From positions 1,116,001 through 1,180,000 of the forward strand of contig NZ_CP031223.1 in the NCBI RefSeq assembly GCF_008973485.1: a stretch of 64,000 nucleotides of DNA, given 5' to 3'. The notes beneath the pieces were generated by a model. It did not search any database. It worked only from the letters and a program-made list of their open reading frames with translations, and was not told the origin of the DNA. Below, in pieces: positions 1-8,872 of the stretch (position 1 is its first letter; every line of letters starts with the position of its first letter). The DNA comes from Psychrobacillus glaciei (GTDB lineage Bacteria > Bacillota > Bacilli > Bacillales_A > Planococcaceae). Position numbers and translations under genes: made by a program.

Positions 1-1
1 A

Positions 2-1042
2 GAGCATTTATTCCTTATTGCTTCTATAAAAGATTTAGCAAAGACGCTCGATAAATGGGAGGATGCACAATCCGTTTTAGCAGATGAAATGTTACCTGGA
101 TATATGCGTGCAAAAGCAAAAGGTTATTTGGATTGGATTGGTCCTGCAATTGCGAGACATGCGGATTATAAACAAATTGCAGAAGTAATAAAAGCAAACG
201 TTGTGGAAAGTGAGTCTAAATGGAAAATTGTCACAAAATGTATAGACGAGTTGAAACAGCGTGCGGAAGTAGAAGTTACAGAAAAAAGACCATTGGATGC
301 ATTATTTGTGAAAGATACCTTACCTTCCTTACCAACTATAAAAGCTCGTTTTGATACACCATATCCTTTTGAACTTTCTACACATAAACGTTCGAAACAA
401 GCCGTTAGTGAAATAAAGAAACTGCAGTTGTTAGAAGCTAGAGAAGATCAAGATTATTTCCAAATGGGTAACACTGCTAAGAAAATGACTCAAATTGCAA
501 CGCGGCCTTTTTTCCTTCAACAAGCAAAACTAACAGGAGCAGAGGCCGGAACAGCTGTTCATGCATTTATGCAAAACGTTGATTTAAGTGAAATAAAAAC
601 GGTTGATCAAGTGGCTGCCTTTGCGGAAACGCTTGTCCAAAAAGAAATATTAACAAAAGCAGAACAAAAGGCAATTGATCTGAAGAAAATGGTTCCATTC
701 TTTCATTCTGAAATAGCAGAGCGACTAAAAAAAGCGAAAGAAATTATGCGTGAGTTTCCGTTCACCTACTCTTTAAAAGATGAAGACGGTGATAGCCAAA
801 TAATTCAAGGTGTGGTGGACTGCTTGTTTTTAGAAGAGGACGGACGATGGGTATTACTTGATTACAAGACTGACCGTGTGCAACATTTAATAGCAAATGA
901 AACTCATTTAATAGAAGAGATGAAAAAACGATATAATATCCAACTTTCGCTTTATGCACAAGCAATCGAAGCTATTATGAAAGTAGAGATAAAAGAGAAA
1001 GTGCTTTATTTATTTGATATAGACAAAACGGTTACATTCTAG
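2..1042 (+). CDS. addA: AddA helicase-nuclease subunit, C-terminal part (5' truncated by window)
   Basis: This is the carboxyl end of the AddA subunit of the AddAB helicase-exonuclease, which processes double-strand breaks for RecA-dependent repair. The reading frame is open from base 2, so the gene starts before the window; about 346 residues are visible. The C-terminal RecB-type nuclease domain is recognisable: GTAVHAFMQN, then GVVDCLFLEEDG and the catalytic LLDYKTDRV. The iron-sulphur cysteines of the AddAB nuclease belong to AddB, so their absence here is expected. The stop codon is followed within 12 bases by the start of the next gene, which probably makes the two co-transcribed. Confidence 0.95.
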   Translation, partial: EHLFLIASIKDLAKTLDKWEDAQSVLADEMLPGYMRAKAKGYLDWIGPAIARHADYKQIAEVIKANVVESESKWKIVTKCIDELKQRAEVEVTEKRPLDALFVKDTLPSLPTIKARFDTPYPFELSTHKRSKQAVSEIKKLQLLEAREDQDYFQMGNTAKKMTQIATRPFFLQQAKLTGAEAGTAVHAFMQNVDLSEIKTVDQVAAFAETLVQKEILTKAEQKAIDLKKMVPFFHSEIAERLKKAKEIMREFPFTYSLKDEDGDSQIIQGVVDCLFLEEDGRWVLLDYKTDRVQHLIANETHLIEEMKKRYNIQLSLYAQAIEAIMKVEIKEKVLYLFDIDKTVTF

Positions 1043-1053
1043 GAGGAAAAAAA

Positions 1054-2238
1054 TTGTTGATTCGTCCAACAGCGGTGAAAGAACGTGTTATTTCGATTGA
1101 TGTGATGAGAGGATTTGCACTTCTAGGTATTTTTATCGTCAATATGCTGTTTTTTCATTCTCCGTATATTTATTTTAATCCGTATACTTGGTTTCACTTT
1201 CCAGGTGATCATGAAACCTATATGTGGATTGATATCTTCATACAAAGCAGTGTATATCCCTTGTTTGCGATGTTATTTGGATACGGACTTTCCATGCAGT
1301 TTATGAAAACAAAGGAGAGAGGTACTTCCTTTGCGAAGTTAGCAGTACGAAGACTGTCAGTACTGCTATTAATTGGATGCGTTCACGCGTTTCTTATTTG
1401 GTCGGGAGATATTCTAATCACCTATGCGCTTGCAGGTTTTGTCCTTTTAGTCATGATTCGTTTAAAGCCGATTTGGTTGTTTTTTATAAGTGCGGTTTTA
1501 TTTTTACTTCCAAATGGTCTATTTCATGGATTAATCTATTTAATAGCAAAAGCCGATCCGAATAGTGTCATCATTTATACAGGTATTCAAGAGATTGAAT
1601 CTTCTGTTGCTGCATATGCACATGGTTCGTGGGTCGACATTTTCTGGCAACGCTTAAATGATTGGTTATATATGACTCAAAATGGAGCAATTATTATTGT
1701 CATGTTATTTACGATTGTGCCGTTTTTATTGATAGGAGCGGCGGCTGCAAAGCTTAAGTTAATCGAACGAGCGCGCGAATTAAAAGTATTTTGGATTGTA
1801 ACGATTCTCCTAACGCTAATTGGTGGAACTGCTATTAAGTGGATTCCTTACTTAACGGAAGCAAATATGTTCACCGTTTCGGTCCAGGATACTTTTGGTG
1901 GGCCTTTACAAGCAATCGCATACGCGGGAATCATTGCCCTTATTTGCACTGTCCCTATTATGCAAAAATTACTTTCTCCATTTGCAAAAGCAGGACGTAT
2001 GTCGATGACTATCTATCTAATGCAATCAATCATTGCTACGACCATTTTCTATTCGTACGGATTTGGTTTATATGGGAAGGTAAATATTCAAACAGGAACT
2101 TGGATGGCTGTCGGTATATATGTACTACAGCTTGTATTTGCAGAAATGTGGTTTATGAAATTTAAGCAAGGTCCAGTAGAGGCATTGTGGAGGAAACTGA
2201 CTTATCCCGCTTCTAAAAAAGAGAAAATTTCTACTTAG
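1054..2238 (+). CDS. DUF418 family membrane protein
   Basis: This is a 394-residue polytopic membrane protein of the DUF418 family (YrkO/YxaH-like), whose biochemical role is not established. The N-terminus has the typical RVISIDVMRGFALLGIFIVN signature (DxxRGxAxLGI), followed by many hydrophobic segments and a C-terminal GRMSMTIYLMQS block ending in a basic tail. The start is TTG at 1054, placed by a strong AGGAGG at 1041-1046 that overlaps the addA stop. In B. subtilis sbcD and sbcC follow addA, so this gene marks a local departure from that order. Confidence 0.85.
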   Translation: MLIRPTAVKERVISIDVMRGFALLGIFIVNMLFFHSPYIYFNPYTWFHFPGDHETYMWIDIFIQSSVYPLFAMLFGYGLSMQFMKTKERGTSFAKLAVRRLSVLLLIGCVHAFLIWSGDILITYALAGFVLLVMIRLKPIWLFFISAVLFLLPNGLFHGLIYLIAKADPNSVIIYTGIQEIESSVAAYAHGSWVDIFWQRLNDWLYMTQNGAIIIVMLFTIVPFLLIGAAAAKLKLIERARELKVFWIVTILLTLIGGTAIKWIPYLTEANMFTVSVQDTFGGPLQAIAYAGIIALICTVPIMQKLLSPFAKAGRMSMTIYLMQSIIATTIFYSYGFGLYGKVNIQTGTWMAVGIYVLQLVFAEMWFMKFKQGPVEALWRKLTYPASKKEKIST

Positions 2239-2284
2239 GTTATTGTTGATGCCTTTAATTTTACAGGAGCTTGATCTTGATGTT

Positions 2285-2660
2285 TTTTACTTTTACAGAT
2301 CACAGTCTACATGAACCAGTGGGTAGATGATTAGAGTAGGGGGAACATGAGAAAAATAGATAGCTTCTATTGATAAAGAAGGCTTAAGTGGACGAAATTG
2401 ACTCTTCGTCCGCTTTTAAAAGAATAGGATGGAAATCTAATCTCTCATTATCCAAACCTTATGCAGCATGCCTCTACACATTCCAAGAGGGCGAGGGACA
2501 AATATCTGCCACAAGATTACCAAAAAAGTTGATGGAGAAGTGACGCATTCACTTCTCCATCAAAAAAATCTCTCGGTTATAAGGTAGCAAATGTTTCGTC
2601 CAAAGCACAAAGTATATCGTAAAAGCAATGTGTTTTTAATGGGTACTTGCACTTTTCTTG
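2285..2660 (+). repeat. Dispersed intergenic repeat, copy R1
   Basis: This fills most of the 508-bp gap between the DUF418 gene and yisK. It carries the shared core: a hairpin GGACGAA/TTCGTCC followed by CTTTTAAAAG; the block ACACATTCCAAGAGGGCGA; a long hairpin at 2530-2562 with arms TGATGGAGAAGTGA and TCACTTCTCCATCA; and the tail ATGTTTCGTCCAAAGCAC. The other copies are R2-R9 (see their entries). No open frame is conserved between copies, so I treat it as non-coding. Confidence 0.9.
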
Positions 2661-2746
2661 AAAGTTGTCGAAAAAAGGTGAAAAGAAAGTCAATTTGTAA
2701 TACACTAAGAATAGAAGTCAAAACAATTTGAAGGAGTGTCGACACG

Positions 2747-3643
2747 ATGAAATTATTATCATACCGATTAAATGATGGAATTTACTTTGGACCAAAAGTA
2801 AAAAAAGAAGAAGCAGTATGGGATGTACTAAGAATTCAAGAGACCCTTCAAGTATTGCCAAGCTTTCCAGGTACAATTGTAGAAGGAGTAAGTCTTGGTA
2901 TTGATTTCATTGAACAAATTAGAAAATTAGTCGAAGCAGCTCTGAAAAGTGAAAATCCCAATAGCTTCAAACATTCATTTACGGAAATCGAATGGTTATC
3001 ACCCATTCCCAGAACTCCTAAAAATATTATGGCAGTTGGTAAAAACTACGCCGATCATGCAAAAGAAATGGGCGGAGCAGCGAATTCCTTTGTAGTATTC
3101 ACTAAGTCACCAACTGCTATTGCAGCAGATGAGCAAACGCTTTCTGTACATGCAGATAAAACCTCTTCCTATGATTACGAAGGAGAGCTTGCGATTGTAA
3201 TTGGTAAAAAAGGAAAAGATATTCCTTCTAAACTAGCATATGACTATATATTCGGCTATACAATTGCCAATGATTTAACTGCTCGTGATATTCAAAAGAG
3301 ACACCAACAATATTTCTTAGGAAAAAGCTTAGAAGGTTCATGTCCACTTGGTCCCTATGTTGTAACAAAAGATGAAATACCTAACCCACAAGAATTAACC
3401 GTTGTGACGAAAGTGAACGATGAAATCCGTCAAAATGGAAAGACATCTGATATGGTGTTTTCAGTAGAGCAGATTATTGCGGACATTTCAAAAACAGTCA
3501 CATTAGAGCCAGGTGATATAATATTAACTGGAACTCCTGCAGGGGTGGGGAATGGATTTAATCCTCCTAAGTTTTTGAAATCAGGCGATATTGTGAAAAT
3601 TTCTATTGAAGGAATTGGTACTCTAGTGAACAAATTCGAGTAA
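2747..3643 (+). CDS. yisK: Fumarylacetoacetate hydrolase-fold protein YisK
   Basis: This 298-residue protein of the FAH superfamily closely resembles B. subtilis YisK, a metal-dependent enzyme reported to have oxaloacetate decarboxylase activity. Seen directly: GKNYADHAKEMG, DYEGELAIVIGKKG, the NDLTARDIQKR lid segment, and GDIILTGTPAGVG near the C-terminus. The acidic metal ligands are expected in the DYEGELAIV and NDLTARD region. The ATG at 2747 follows AAGGAG at 2731-2736. As in B. subtilis, yisL follows directly. Upstream lies repeat copy R1. Confidence 0.92.
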   Translation: MKLLSYRLNDGIYFGPKVKKEEAVWDVLRIQETLQVLPSFPGTIVEGVSLGIDFIEQIRKLVEAALKSENPNSFKHSFTEIEWLSPIPRTPKNIMAVGKNYADHAKEMGGAANSFVVFTKSPTAIAADEQTLSVHADKTSSYDYEGELAIVIGKKGKDIPSKLAYDYIFGYTIANDLTARDIQKRHQQYFLGKSLEGSCPLGPYVVTKDEIPNPQELTVVTKVNDEIRQNGKTSDMVFSVEQIIADISKTVTLEPGDIILTGTPAGVGNGFNPPKFLKSGDIVKISIEGIGTLVNKFE

Positions 3644-3699
3644 ATTACTAGCTGAAATGGTAAGATAGATATGTAAAGTAAACGATTGAGGTGAAATAA

Positions 3700-4062
3700 A
3701 TGGACTTTTTAGCAAGAACAGATTTACACATTACAACATGGGTAATCGCAATCATTTTGTTTTTTGTTGCACTAGCAATGGCTAATCCAAAAGTAATTCA
3801 CATGATTCTACGTGTATTTTATATTTTGGTAATTGTTTCAGGTGTTGCATTATTCATTAAAGGCATGGACTTTGACCAAGGAATGCTATATGGCTTCAAA
3901 CTTTTAGCTGGTATTCTTGTCATTGGGATGATGGAAATGTCATTAGTGAAAAAGAAAAAAGGAAAACCGTTCACATTGTTTGTCGTACTGTTTTTCGTTT
4001 TCTTCTTAATCGCTCTATTCCTAGGATTCAAATTACCAATGGGTATTAATTTCTTAGCATAA
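3700..4062 (+). CDS. yisL: YisL family (DUF1516) membrane protein
   Basis: This is a 120-residue integral membrane protein with about four hydrophobic segments and a single short basic loop (VKKKKGKPF), matching the DUF1516/UPF0344 family in length and layout. Its function is unknown. It sits 56 bp after yisK, the same pairing as in B. subtilis, which supports the name. The start ATG at 3700 is preceded by GAGGTGAAATAA. Confidence 0.85.
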   Translation: MDFLARTDLHITTWVIAIILFFVALAMANPKVIHMILRVFYILVIVSGVALFIKGMDFDQGMLYGFKLLAGILVIGMMEMSLVKKKKGKPFTLFVVLFFVFFLIALFLGFKLPMGINFLA

Positions 4063-4098
4063 AAATAAAAAGCGGCTTTTTCGCTTTTTATTTTTATG
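4063..4098 (+). terminator. Terminator after yisL
   Basis: A near-perfect inverted repeat is present: arms ATAAAAATAAAAAGCG and CGCTTTTTATTTTTAT around a short loop. It starts at the yisL stop and is U-rich in its 3' arm. Confidence 0.75.
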
Positions 4099-4178
4099 CG
4101 ACGAGCTTGCGCAGGAGCACCAAGATTTTGGCTCCGTCCGCTTTTTATTTTTATGCGACGAGCTAGCGCAGGAGCACC
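4082..4178 (+). repeat. 57-bp direct duplication carrying a dispersed 24-nt motif
   Basis: The 3' arm of the yisL terminator plus the following GCGACGAGCTTGCGCAGGAG-type sequence occurs twice with a 57-bp period. The 24-nt motif lies at 4098-4121 and 4155-4178. A reverse-complement relative lies at about 6832-6857, inside repeat R2, and a diverged one at about 31210-31233, next to repeat R3. This is non-coding. Confidence 0.8.
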
Positions 4179-4279
4179 ATAAGTGAGAGGGGCTTTCACC
4201 GATTAGGGAAAGCTCCTTTTCATTTCAGAGCCACAATGATAATTTTGAACATAAAGAACGAAAGGCAGGGAGCAGGCAA

Positions 4280-4453
4280 ATGTTAGGTATATCCTTACTC
4301 ATATTCGTCCTATTATTGATGATAGTATTTGTTATTGCTTCATTATTCCTGTCGAAACAACAAACTGCAAATTCTAGTTTTGAAAATGAACTTGATGAAC
4401 TACATAAAAGTATTATTCAGCAGTATGATCATAAGGAAAAGCCACCAAAATAA
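4280..4453 (+). CDS. Small single-pass membrane protein (57 aa)
   Basis: ATG at 4280 opens a 57-residue frame: about 23 very hydrophobic residues beginning MLGISLLIFVLLLMIV, then a charged tail with FENELDELHKSIIQQYDHKE ending in KPPK. A purine-rich GGCAGGGAGCAGG lies just upstream. A terminator hairpin overlaps the stop codon, which supports a real, monocistronic gene. No function is recognised. Confidence 0.65.
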   Translation: MLGISLLIFVLLLMIVFVIASLFLSKQQTANSSFENELDELHKSIIQQYDHKEKPPK

Positions 4454-4470
4454 TTGGTGGCTTTTCCAAT
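4436..4470 (+). terminator. Terminator of the 57-aa membrane protein gene
   Basis: The inverted repeat GAAAAGCCACCA / TGGTGGCTTTTC surrounds the stop codon, with the T-run inside the 3' arm. Confidence 0.75.
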
Positions 4471-4488
4471 GTTGAAAGAGACTACTTA

Positions 4489-4895
4489 TGGGCTTATGGT
4501 ATTGGTAGGGGCAGATGTCATCCGATTAGGGGTGGATAGACTTGCTTTATGGGCTTATAGCTACGTTTTATGAGCTAATGGATTTTGTATGGGCAGATGC
4601 CACCCGATTAGGGGTAGATAGACTTGCTTTATGGGCTTATAGCCACTTTTTATGAGCTGATGGATTTTGTAGGGGCAGATGCCATCCAATTAGGGGTAGA
4701 TAGACTTGCTTTATGGGCTTATAGCCACGTTTTATGAGCTAATGGATTTTGTATGGGCAGATACCACCCGATTAGGGGTGTATAGACTTGCTTTATGGGC
4801 TTATAGCCACGTTTTATGAGCTAATGAATTATTGTAGGGGCAGATGCCATCCGATTAGGGGTGGATAGACTTGCTTTATGGATTTATAGAAATTG
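4489..4895. repeat. 82-bp imperfect tandem repeat array (about 4.7 units)
   Basis: The landmark GCAGATG/GCAGATA recurs at 4511, 4593, 4675, 4757 and 4840 (periods 82, 82, 82, 83). Each unit has the form GGGCAGATGCCACCCGATTA, then GGGGTAGATAGACTTGCTTT, then ATGGGCTTATAGCCACGTTT, then TATGAGCTAATGGATTTTGT. The period is not a multiple of three and no frame is kept, so it is non-coding. The rest of the gap to 5120 shows no gene. Confidence 0.92.
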
Positions 4896-5120
4896 AAAGT
4901 GTTTATAGTGAAGAATTATACTTCCAAGATGACACAGTTTGGACGAATTAGAAGTAATATTTTGGACTTTCGTACTTAAACAATAGCGATTAAAATGTAG
5001 CTTTGATAAAATAACGTTGATATGTTTTAATTGTGTGTCTAGCTTCAGATACAAGCTGTCCCGGTGAATTTCGGAACAATAAATGTGTGTGTCGCTTTTC
5101 TAAATAGAGGAGGATTTTAC

Positions 5121-6560
5121 GTGAACGTTAAAAAGTGGTTTGTGGCCGCGTTATTAATAAGCGGACTTTGGTTAACATCAACAAAAGAGACAAATGCTGA
5201 GACAAATGCATCTATACATAACGAGAGTATTTACGATTTATATGTGGACCGTTATTTTAATAAGGTAGTTTCAAATGATATTAACGTCAATGCCCAAGAT
5301 CCAAATGCATTTGCTGGAGGAGATTTTCTTGGAATTGTAGAGAAGATGGATCATATTAAAGATATGGGGTTTACAATTATTTCAATTGGACCAGTTTTCG
5401 CAACTGACACATATGATGGAAAGCGTGTTCTAGATTTTAATGAGATTGAAAAAAGATTTGGAACGCCAGAAGAATTTCAGGAGCTTATAAAAGTAGCGCA
5501 TAAAAAAGGGATGAAAATTGTCGTCGGATTCCCGTTGAATAATTTTAGTGAAAATCATATTTGGAATATGGATCCTAAGAAAAAAGATTGGATTGTCAAT
5601 ACTGACAATGGTGTAATGCAAGTGGATCTAGCTAATCCAGAAGTACAGAAGGAATTAGAGAAAGCAATTGTGGATTTTGCTAAAAAGTATGAAATTGATG
5701 GTGTAAAATTTTCTCAATTAGAAGGTGCACCTACTTCATTTCTTAATGACTTGATTGCAGAAATCAAAGAAGTGCGTAATCCAATGTATGCTATTGCTTT
5801 AGAAGAATCAGATGCAAATTTGGATGCGCATTACTCCAATCAATTACTCGTTGATTTTAGAGAAGCATTTAAAAATACGGATTTACCTTCAGAAGGAATT
5901 GCTTCTACAACTGATAATGATTTATTAATGATTGATCAACTGAATACAGAGAGATTTACTTACTTTAGTGCGCTTGAGAATATGTTTCCTCCAACTCGCA
6001 TTAAAATAGCTATGGGTACAATTCTAGCCATGCCCGGAGTGCCATATATGAGTTATGGGACGGAAATCGCTATGAATGGGCAAATTCCTCAAGAAAGCCA
6101 TCAAGTGATGAACTTTCGAGTGGATGAAGATATCACAAATTATTTAAAAGATATCAATTCTATTCGCAATAAATCGGAAACACTTCGTACAGGTAAAACT
6201 GAACTGTTGAAAAATGAGAATGGTTATGTTGTATTTAAACGTTATTCAGATAAAGAAACGTTCATTGTAGTTGTGAACAATACAAGTGCTACACAACGAA
6301 TTGATTTATCGAGTAATGTAGTGGGGGAAAATAAAGAACTTCGAGGAATATTCGAATCAGATATAGTTCGTCCAGACAATGATGGGCAATATAGATTAGT
6401 TCTAGATCGTGAGGTCGTCGAAATTTATCAAGTAACCGACCGCAAAGGTTTAAATACAGCATATATAGTTGCAATGTGTGTAGCATATCTTTTGTTTGTC
6501 CTATTTTTAGTTATCGTATGGAAAAAAGGAAAACAAAAAAGACGCGAAGGAAAAGAATAA
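5121..6560 (+). CDS. Membrane-anchored GH13 (alpha-amylase)-like protein, probably catalytically inactive
   Basis: This 479-residue exported protein has a GH13 (beta/alpha)8 fold. GTG at 5121 is chosen because GAGGAGGA lies just before it and a signal peptide follows directly (KKWFVAALLISGLWL, likely cleaved after TNA). A longer frame from GTG 5064 has no ribosome site. GH13 landmarks are clear: FAGGDFLGIVEKMDHIKDMG, FGTPEEFQELIKVAHKKGMK and MPGVPYMSYGTEIAMNG. The catalytic motifs are altered: the usual DVVxNH is GFPLNN, the nucleophile motif GFRxD is GVKFS, and xxDNHD is MIDQLN. One transmembrane helix (TAYIVAMCVAYLLFVLFLVI) and a basic tail end the protein, anchoring it outside the cell. 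A binding or scaffolding role is inferred. Confidence 0.85.
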   Translation: MNVKKWFVAALLISGLWLTSTKETNAETNASIHNESIYDLYVDRYFNKVVSNDINVNAQDPNAFAGGDFLGIVEKMDHIKDMGFTIISIGPVFATDTYDGKRVLDFNEIEKRFGTPEEFQELIKVAHKKGMKIVVGFPLNNFSENHIWNMDPKKKDWIVNTDNGVMQVDLANPEVQKELEKAIVDFAKKYEIDGVKFSQLEGAPTSFLNDLIAEIKEVRNPMYAIALEESDANLDAHYSNQLLVDFREAFKNTDLPSEGIASTTDNDLLMIDQLNTERFTYFSALENMFPPTRIKIAMGTILAMPGVPYMSYGTEIAMNGQIPQESHQVMNFRVDEDITNYLKDINSIRNKSETLRTGKTELLKNENGYVVFKRYSDKETFIVVVNNTSATQRIDLSSNVVGENKELRGIFESDIVRPDNDGQYRLVLDREVVEIYQVTDRKGLNTAYIVAMCVAYLLFVLFLVIVWKKGKQKRREGKE

Positions 6561-6563
6561 AAT

Positions 6564-6604
6564 TGGAAAATGAGCTGACTAACACTTGAGTCAGCTCATT
6601 TTCT
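6564..6604 (+). terminator. Terminator after GH13-like gene
   Basis: The stem AAAATGAGCTGACT / AGTCAGCTCATTTT is followed by CTTAAAAG. Confidence 0.8.
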
Positions 6605-6777
6605 TAAAAGATAAGAAACTACCATGGCACAGGTTTGACAAAAGCCATCTCTATCATGAAAAAGCTAATTTCAACTTTAAACCAGTATTATTTTGATTGT
6701 TGGATACCCTATTAATTTTTGAGTATAAATCAAGCCGCTGTTTTCATGCAAAAGTATATGAATTTTCATACCAGGAA

Positions 6778-7335
6778 CAGGTTGACTTCCGCTGCAGGCG
6801 GACGTTTTCCAGGGAGCAAGCATCAAGCAGCTTCCTGTGCTCCTGCGTAAGCTCGTCGCAAAAATTAATTTCGCTGCGCTTCGTCCGAGGTCTTAATTTG
6901 CTTGCTAATCCCCTAAGATCCGCTGCCTTCCGCTCCAATCAACAGTACAAATAAGAAAGGAAATATGCTTCGGGAAAATAATGAACTGGTACTTTCCATG
7001 CTTTATAAATAGGCTATGTGGAACCTGAAAAAATAGATAGTATCTCTTGATGTAGAAGTACTGAGCGGACGAAATTGACTCTTCGTCCGCTTTTAAAAGA
7101 ATAGGAAAGGATTTATTCTCTCATTAACCAAACCTAATGCAACATGTCATTACCTAGTACAAGAGGGCGACGGACAAACGATTGCTACAAGATTACCGAA
7201 AAAAATGGATCGTGAAGTGACGCAGTCACTTCACGATCCACAAAAATTCCAACGGTAATAGTGTAGCTGATGTTTTGTCCAAAGCACTCTGAAAATAGTA
7301 AAGACAGGATGCACTTAAAGGTCGCTAGCGTTTCT
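6778..7335 (+). repeat. Dispersed intergenic repeat, copy R2 (GC-rich module plus hairpin module)
   Basis: This occupies the gap between the convergent GH13-like and DUF3231 genes. The left part (6778-6945) is the GC-rich module: CGCTGCAGGCGGACG at its start and GCCTTCCGCTCCAATCAAC at its end, interrupted by a reverse copy of the 24-nt motif. The right part (7017-7335) is the hairpin module: GCGGACGAAATTGACTCTTC, the long hairpin at 7206-7240 with arms TGGATCGTGAAGTGAC and GTCACTTCACGATCCA, then TGTTTTGTCCAAAGCACTCT. The repeat ends within about 10 bp of the DUF3231 stop codon. Confidence 0.9.
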
Positions 7336-7339
7336 CTTA

Positions 7340-7852
7340 TTAATGTTTTTCTGGGAAGTTTACATGAAGAGGAGGGGGTACTAACCATCCCTTACTTTTA
7401 CTTAACTTTAGCAACTTTGCACCTAGTTGTGCTTTACTCGTATGAAATTGCCCATACATCATTCCTATATCCTCTCGTATTGACATACCCATCGCTTGGC
7501 TGCATGCAACCAAACCAGCAGCCACATCCATAGAAAGTGCTGCACAAATTTCTGGATCATTGAATCGAGCTCCAACAGGAATATCTTCCAGTCGTGCTAC
7601 GGGACGAGCAGGTGGGGCAGGAGGAAGTCCAACTGCATTCACTTTTAATATTTTTTCTAGTTGCTTGCTTTCATCTTCCATGCATTGTACTGCTTCTTCA
7701 ATTATTTTTTTTAGATCATCATCACCTGTATGATTGAAAAACGTTTGATAAGCCGCTATTAGCCCATTGTTAGTAGCTAGATTTGCCCAAATTCCAAATA
7801 CTTCACCGTAATGCAATGGTTCATCACTCGGATTACCGCTTAATATTCCCAT
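7340..7852 (-). CDS. DUF3231 family protein
   Basis: This is a 170-residue protein of the DUF3231 family, a mostly helical, ferritin-like-looking family common in spore-forming Bacillales with no established function. The conserved start MGILSGNPSDEPLHYGEVFG is present and is preceded on the coding strand by GGAG at a good distance, so I start at 7852 rather than at an upstream ATG at 7981. The C-terminus borders repeat R2. Spore association is known for some relatives only by inference. Confidence 0.8.
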   Translation of the reverse strand: MGILSGNPSDEPLHYGEVFGIWANLATNNGLIAAYQTFFNHTGDDDLKKIIEEAVQCMEDESKQLEKILKVNAVGLPPAPPARPVARLEDIPVGARFNDPEICAALSMDVAAGLVACSQAMGMSIREDIGMMYGQFHTSKAQLGAKLLKLSKSKGWLVPPPLHVNFPEKH

Positions 7853-8002
7853 AAATACACTCCAACCCATAAAAAGATTCATGAATTTCTTCACGTATTC
7901 GTTATTATGTGGAGAAGTGACAGAATTATTCAGCTGAATAAAAATAACCGAAATTCTATAAATTAATAGAATTTCAGCCATAAAATTTTAAAAAGATAAG
8001 TT

Positions 8003-8854
8003 TTAAGATAATTTATTTAAAAAGAATAAGGCCAATGTGTCTGGTCCAGCATGTGCTCCAACTGTGGAGCCGATTAGATGAATTTCAATGCTTTTTGGGT
8101 GATATCGTTCTTCTATTAATTGCTTTAGTTCAAGTGCAGTTGCTTCGTCATCCCCATGACTAATAGCGATGTCTTGTTCCTCTAAACGATCCGCTCGTTC
8201 TCCCATTACATCGATTATTCGCTTGACCACTTTTTTGCGTCCGCGTATTTTTTCGATCGGGACAAGTTTTCCTTCTTCTACATGAAGAAGAGGTTTAATG
8301 TTAAGGAGTCCTCCAATAAATGCACTTGCTTTAGAAACTCTTCCACCACGAGCCATATAGTCTAAATCTTCCACTGTGAAAAGATGCTCCATATGCATAG
8401 CAGAAAATCTAATCTTCTCTTCCATCATGGGCAAGCTCAATCCTTCATCTCTTAATCGAACTGCCTCTTTTATTAGAAGCCCAATTCCAAGTGATGCACA
8501 TTTTGAATCAATAATGGTTAACTTTAAGTGTGGGTACGTTTCCATTAATTGTTCTTTCATCATTACTGCGGTGTTATAGGTTCCGGAGAGTGCAGATGAG
8601 AGTGCGATGTAAAAACCCTCTTCTCCAGACTTTGCAAGCTCTTCAAATAATGTTAAAAAAAGTTCTGGGGAAGCTTGAGATGTTTTTGGTTGTTTCCCTG
8701 CACGAATTGCTGTGTACACTTCTTTGGAATCAATTCCAATAATATCTTCATATTCGTCATTGTCTATATGCACCCTAAGCGGGATCAATTCTACATTATG
8801 TAATTCAAAAAAAGATTTAGGTAAATCACAAGCACTATCAGCGAATAATTTCAT
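8003..8854 (-). CDS. yitS: DegV family fatty-acid-binding protein (YitS-like)
   Basis: This 283-residue DegV/EDD-fold protein belongs to a family that binds fatty acids and, in FakB relatives, presents them to the fatty acid kinase FakA. Seen: DSACDLP at the N-terminus, a central TSQASPELFLTLFEEL, SSALSGTYNTAVM (lipid carboxylate-binding serines), and RVSKASAFIGGLLNIKPLL. Two ATGs occur; the second (8854) has AGGAGG at seven bases, the first overlaps the ribosome site, so 8854 is chosen. It lies 18 bp downstream of the Cof-type phosphatase gene, as yitS lies near yitU in B. subtilis. Confidence 0.88.
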   Translation of the reverse strand: MKLFADSACDLPKSFFELHNVELIPLRVHIDNDEYEDIIGIDSKEVYTAIRAGKQPKTSQASPELFLTLFEELAKSGEEGFYIALSSALSGTYNTAVMMKEQLMETYPHLKLTIIDSKCASLGIGLLIKEAVRLRDEGLSLPMMEEKIRFSAMHMEHLFTVEDLDYMARGGRVSKASAFIGGLLNIKPLLHVEEGKLVPIEKIRGRKKVVKRIIDVMGERADRLEEQDIAISHGDDEATALELKQLIEERYHPKSIEIHLIGSTVGAHAGPDTLALFFLNKLS

Positions 8855-8872
8855 TTCCATCCTCCTAAATTA

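Noticed and set aside
4489-4895. CRISPR array in the tandem repeat
   Set aside because: The entire 82-bp unit repeats, including the would-be spacer.
6697-6954. Open frame of 85 codons in the GH13-DUF3231 gap
   Set aside because: It lies across the GC-rich module of repeat R2; no ribosome site, no conserved frame between repeat copies.
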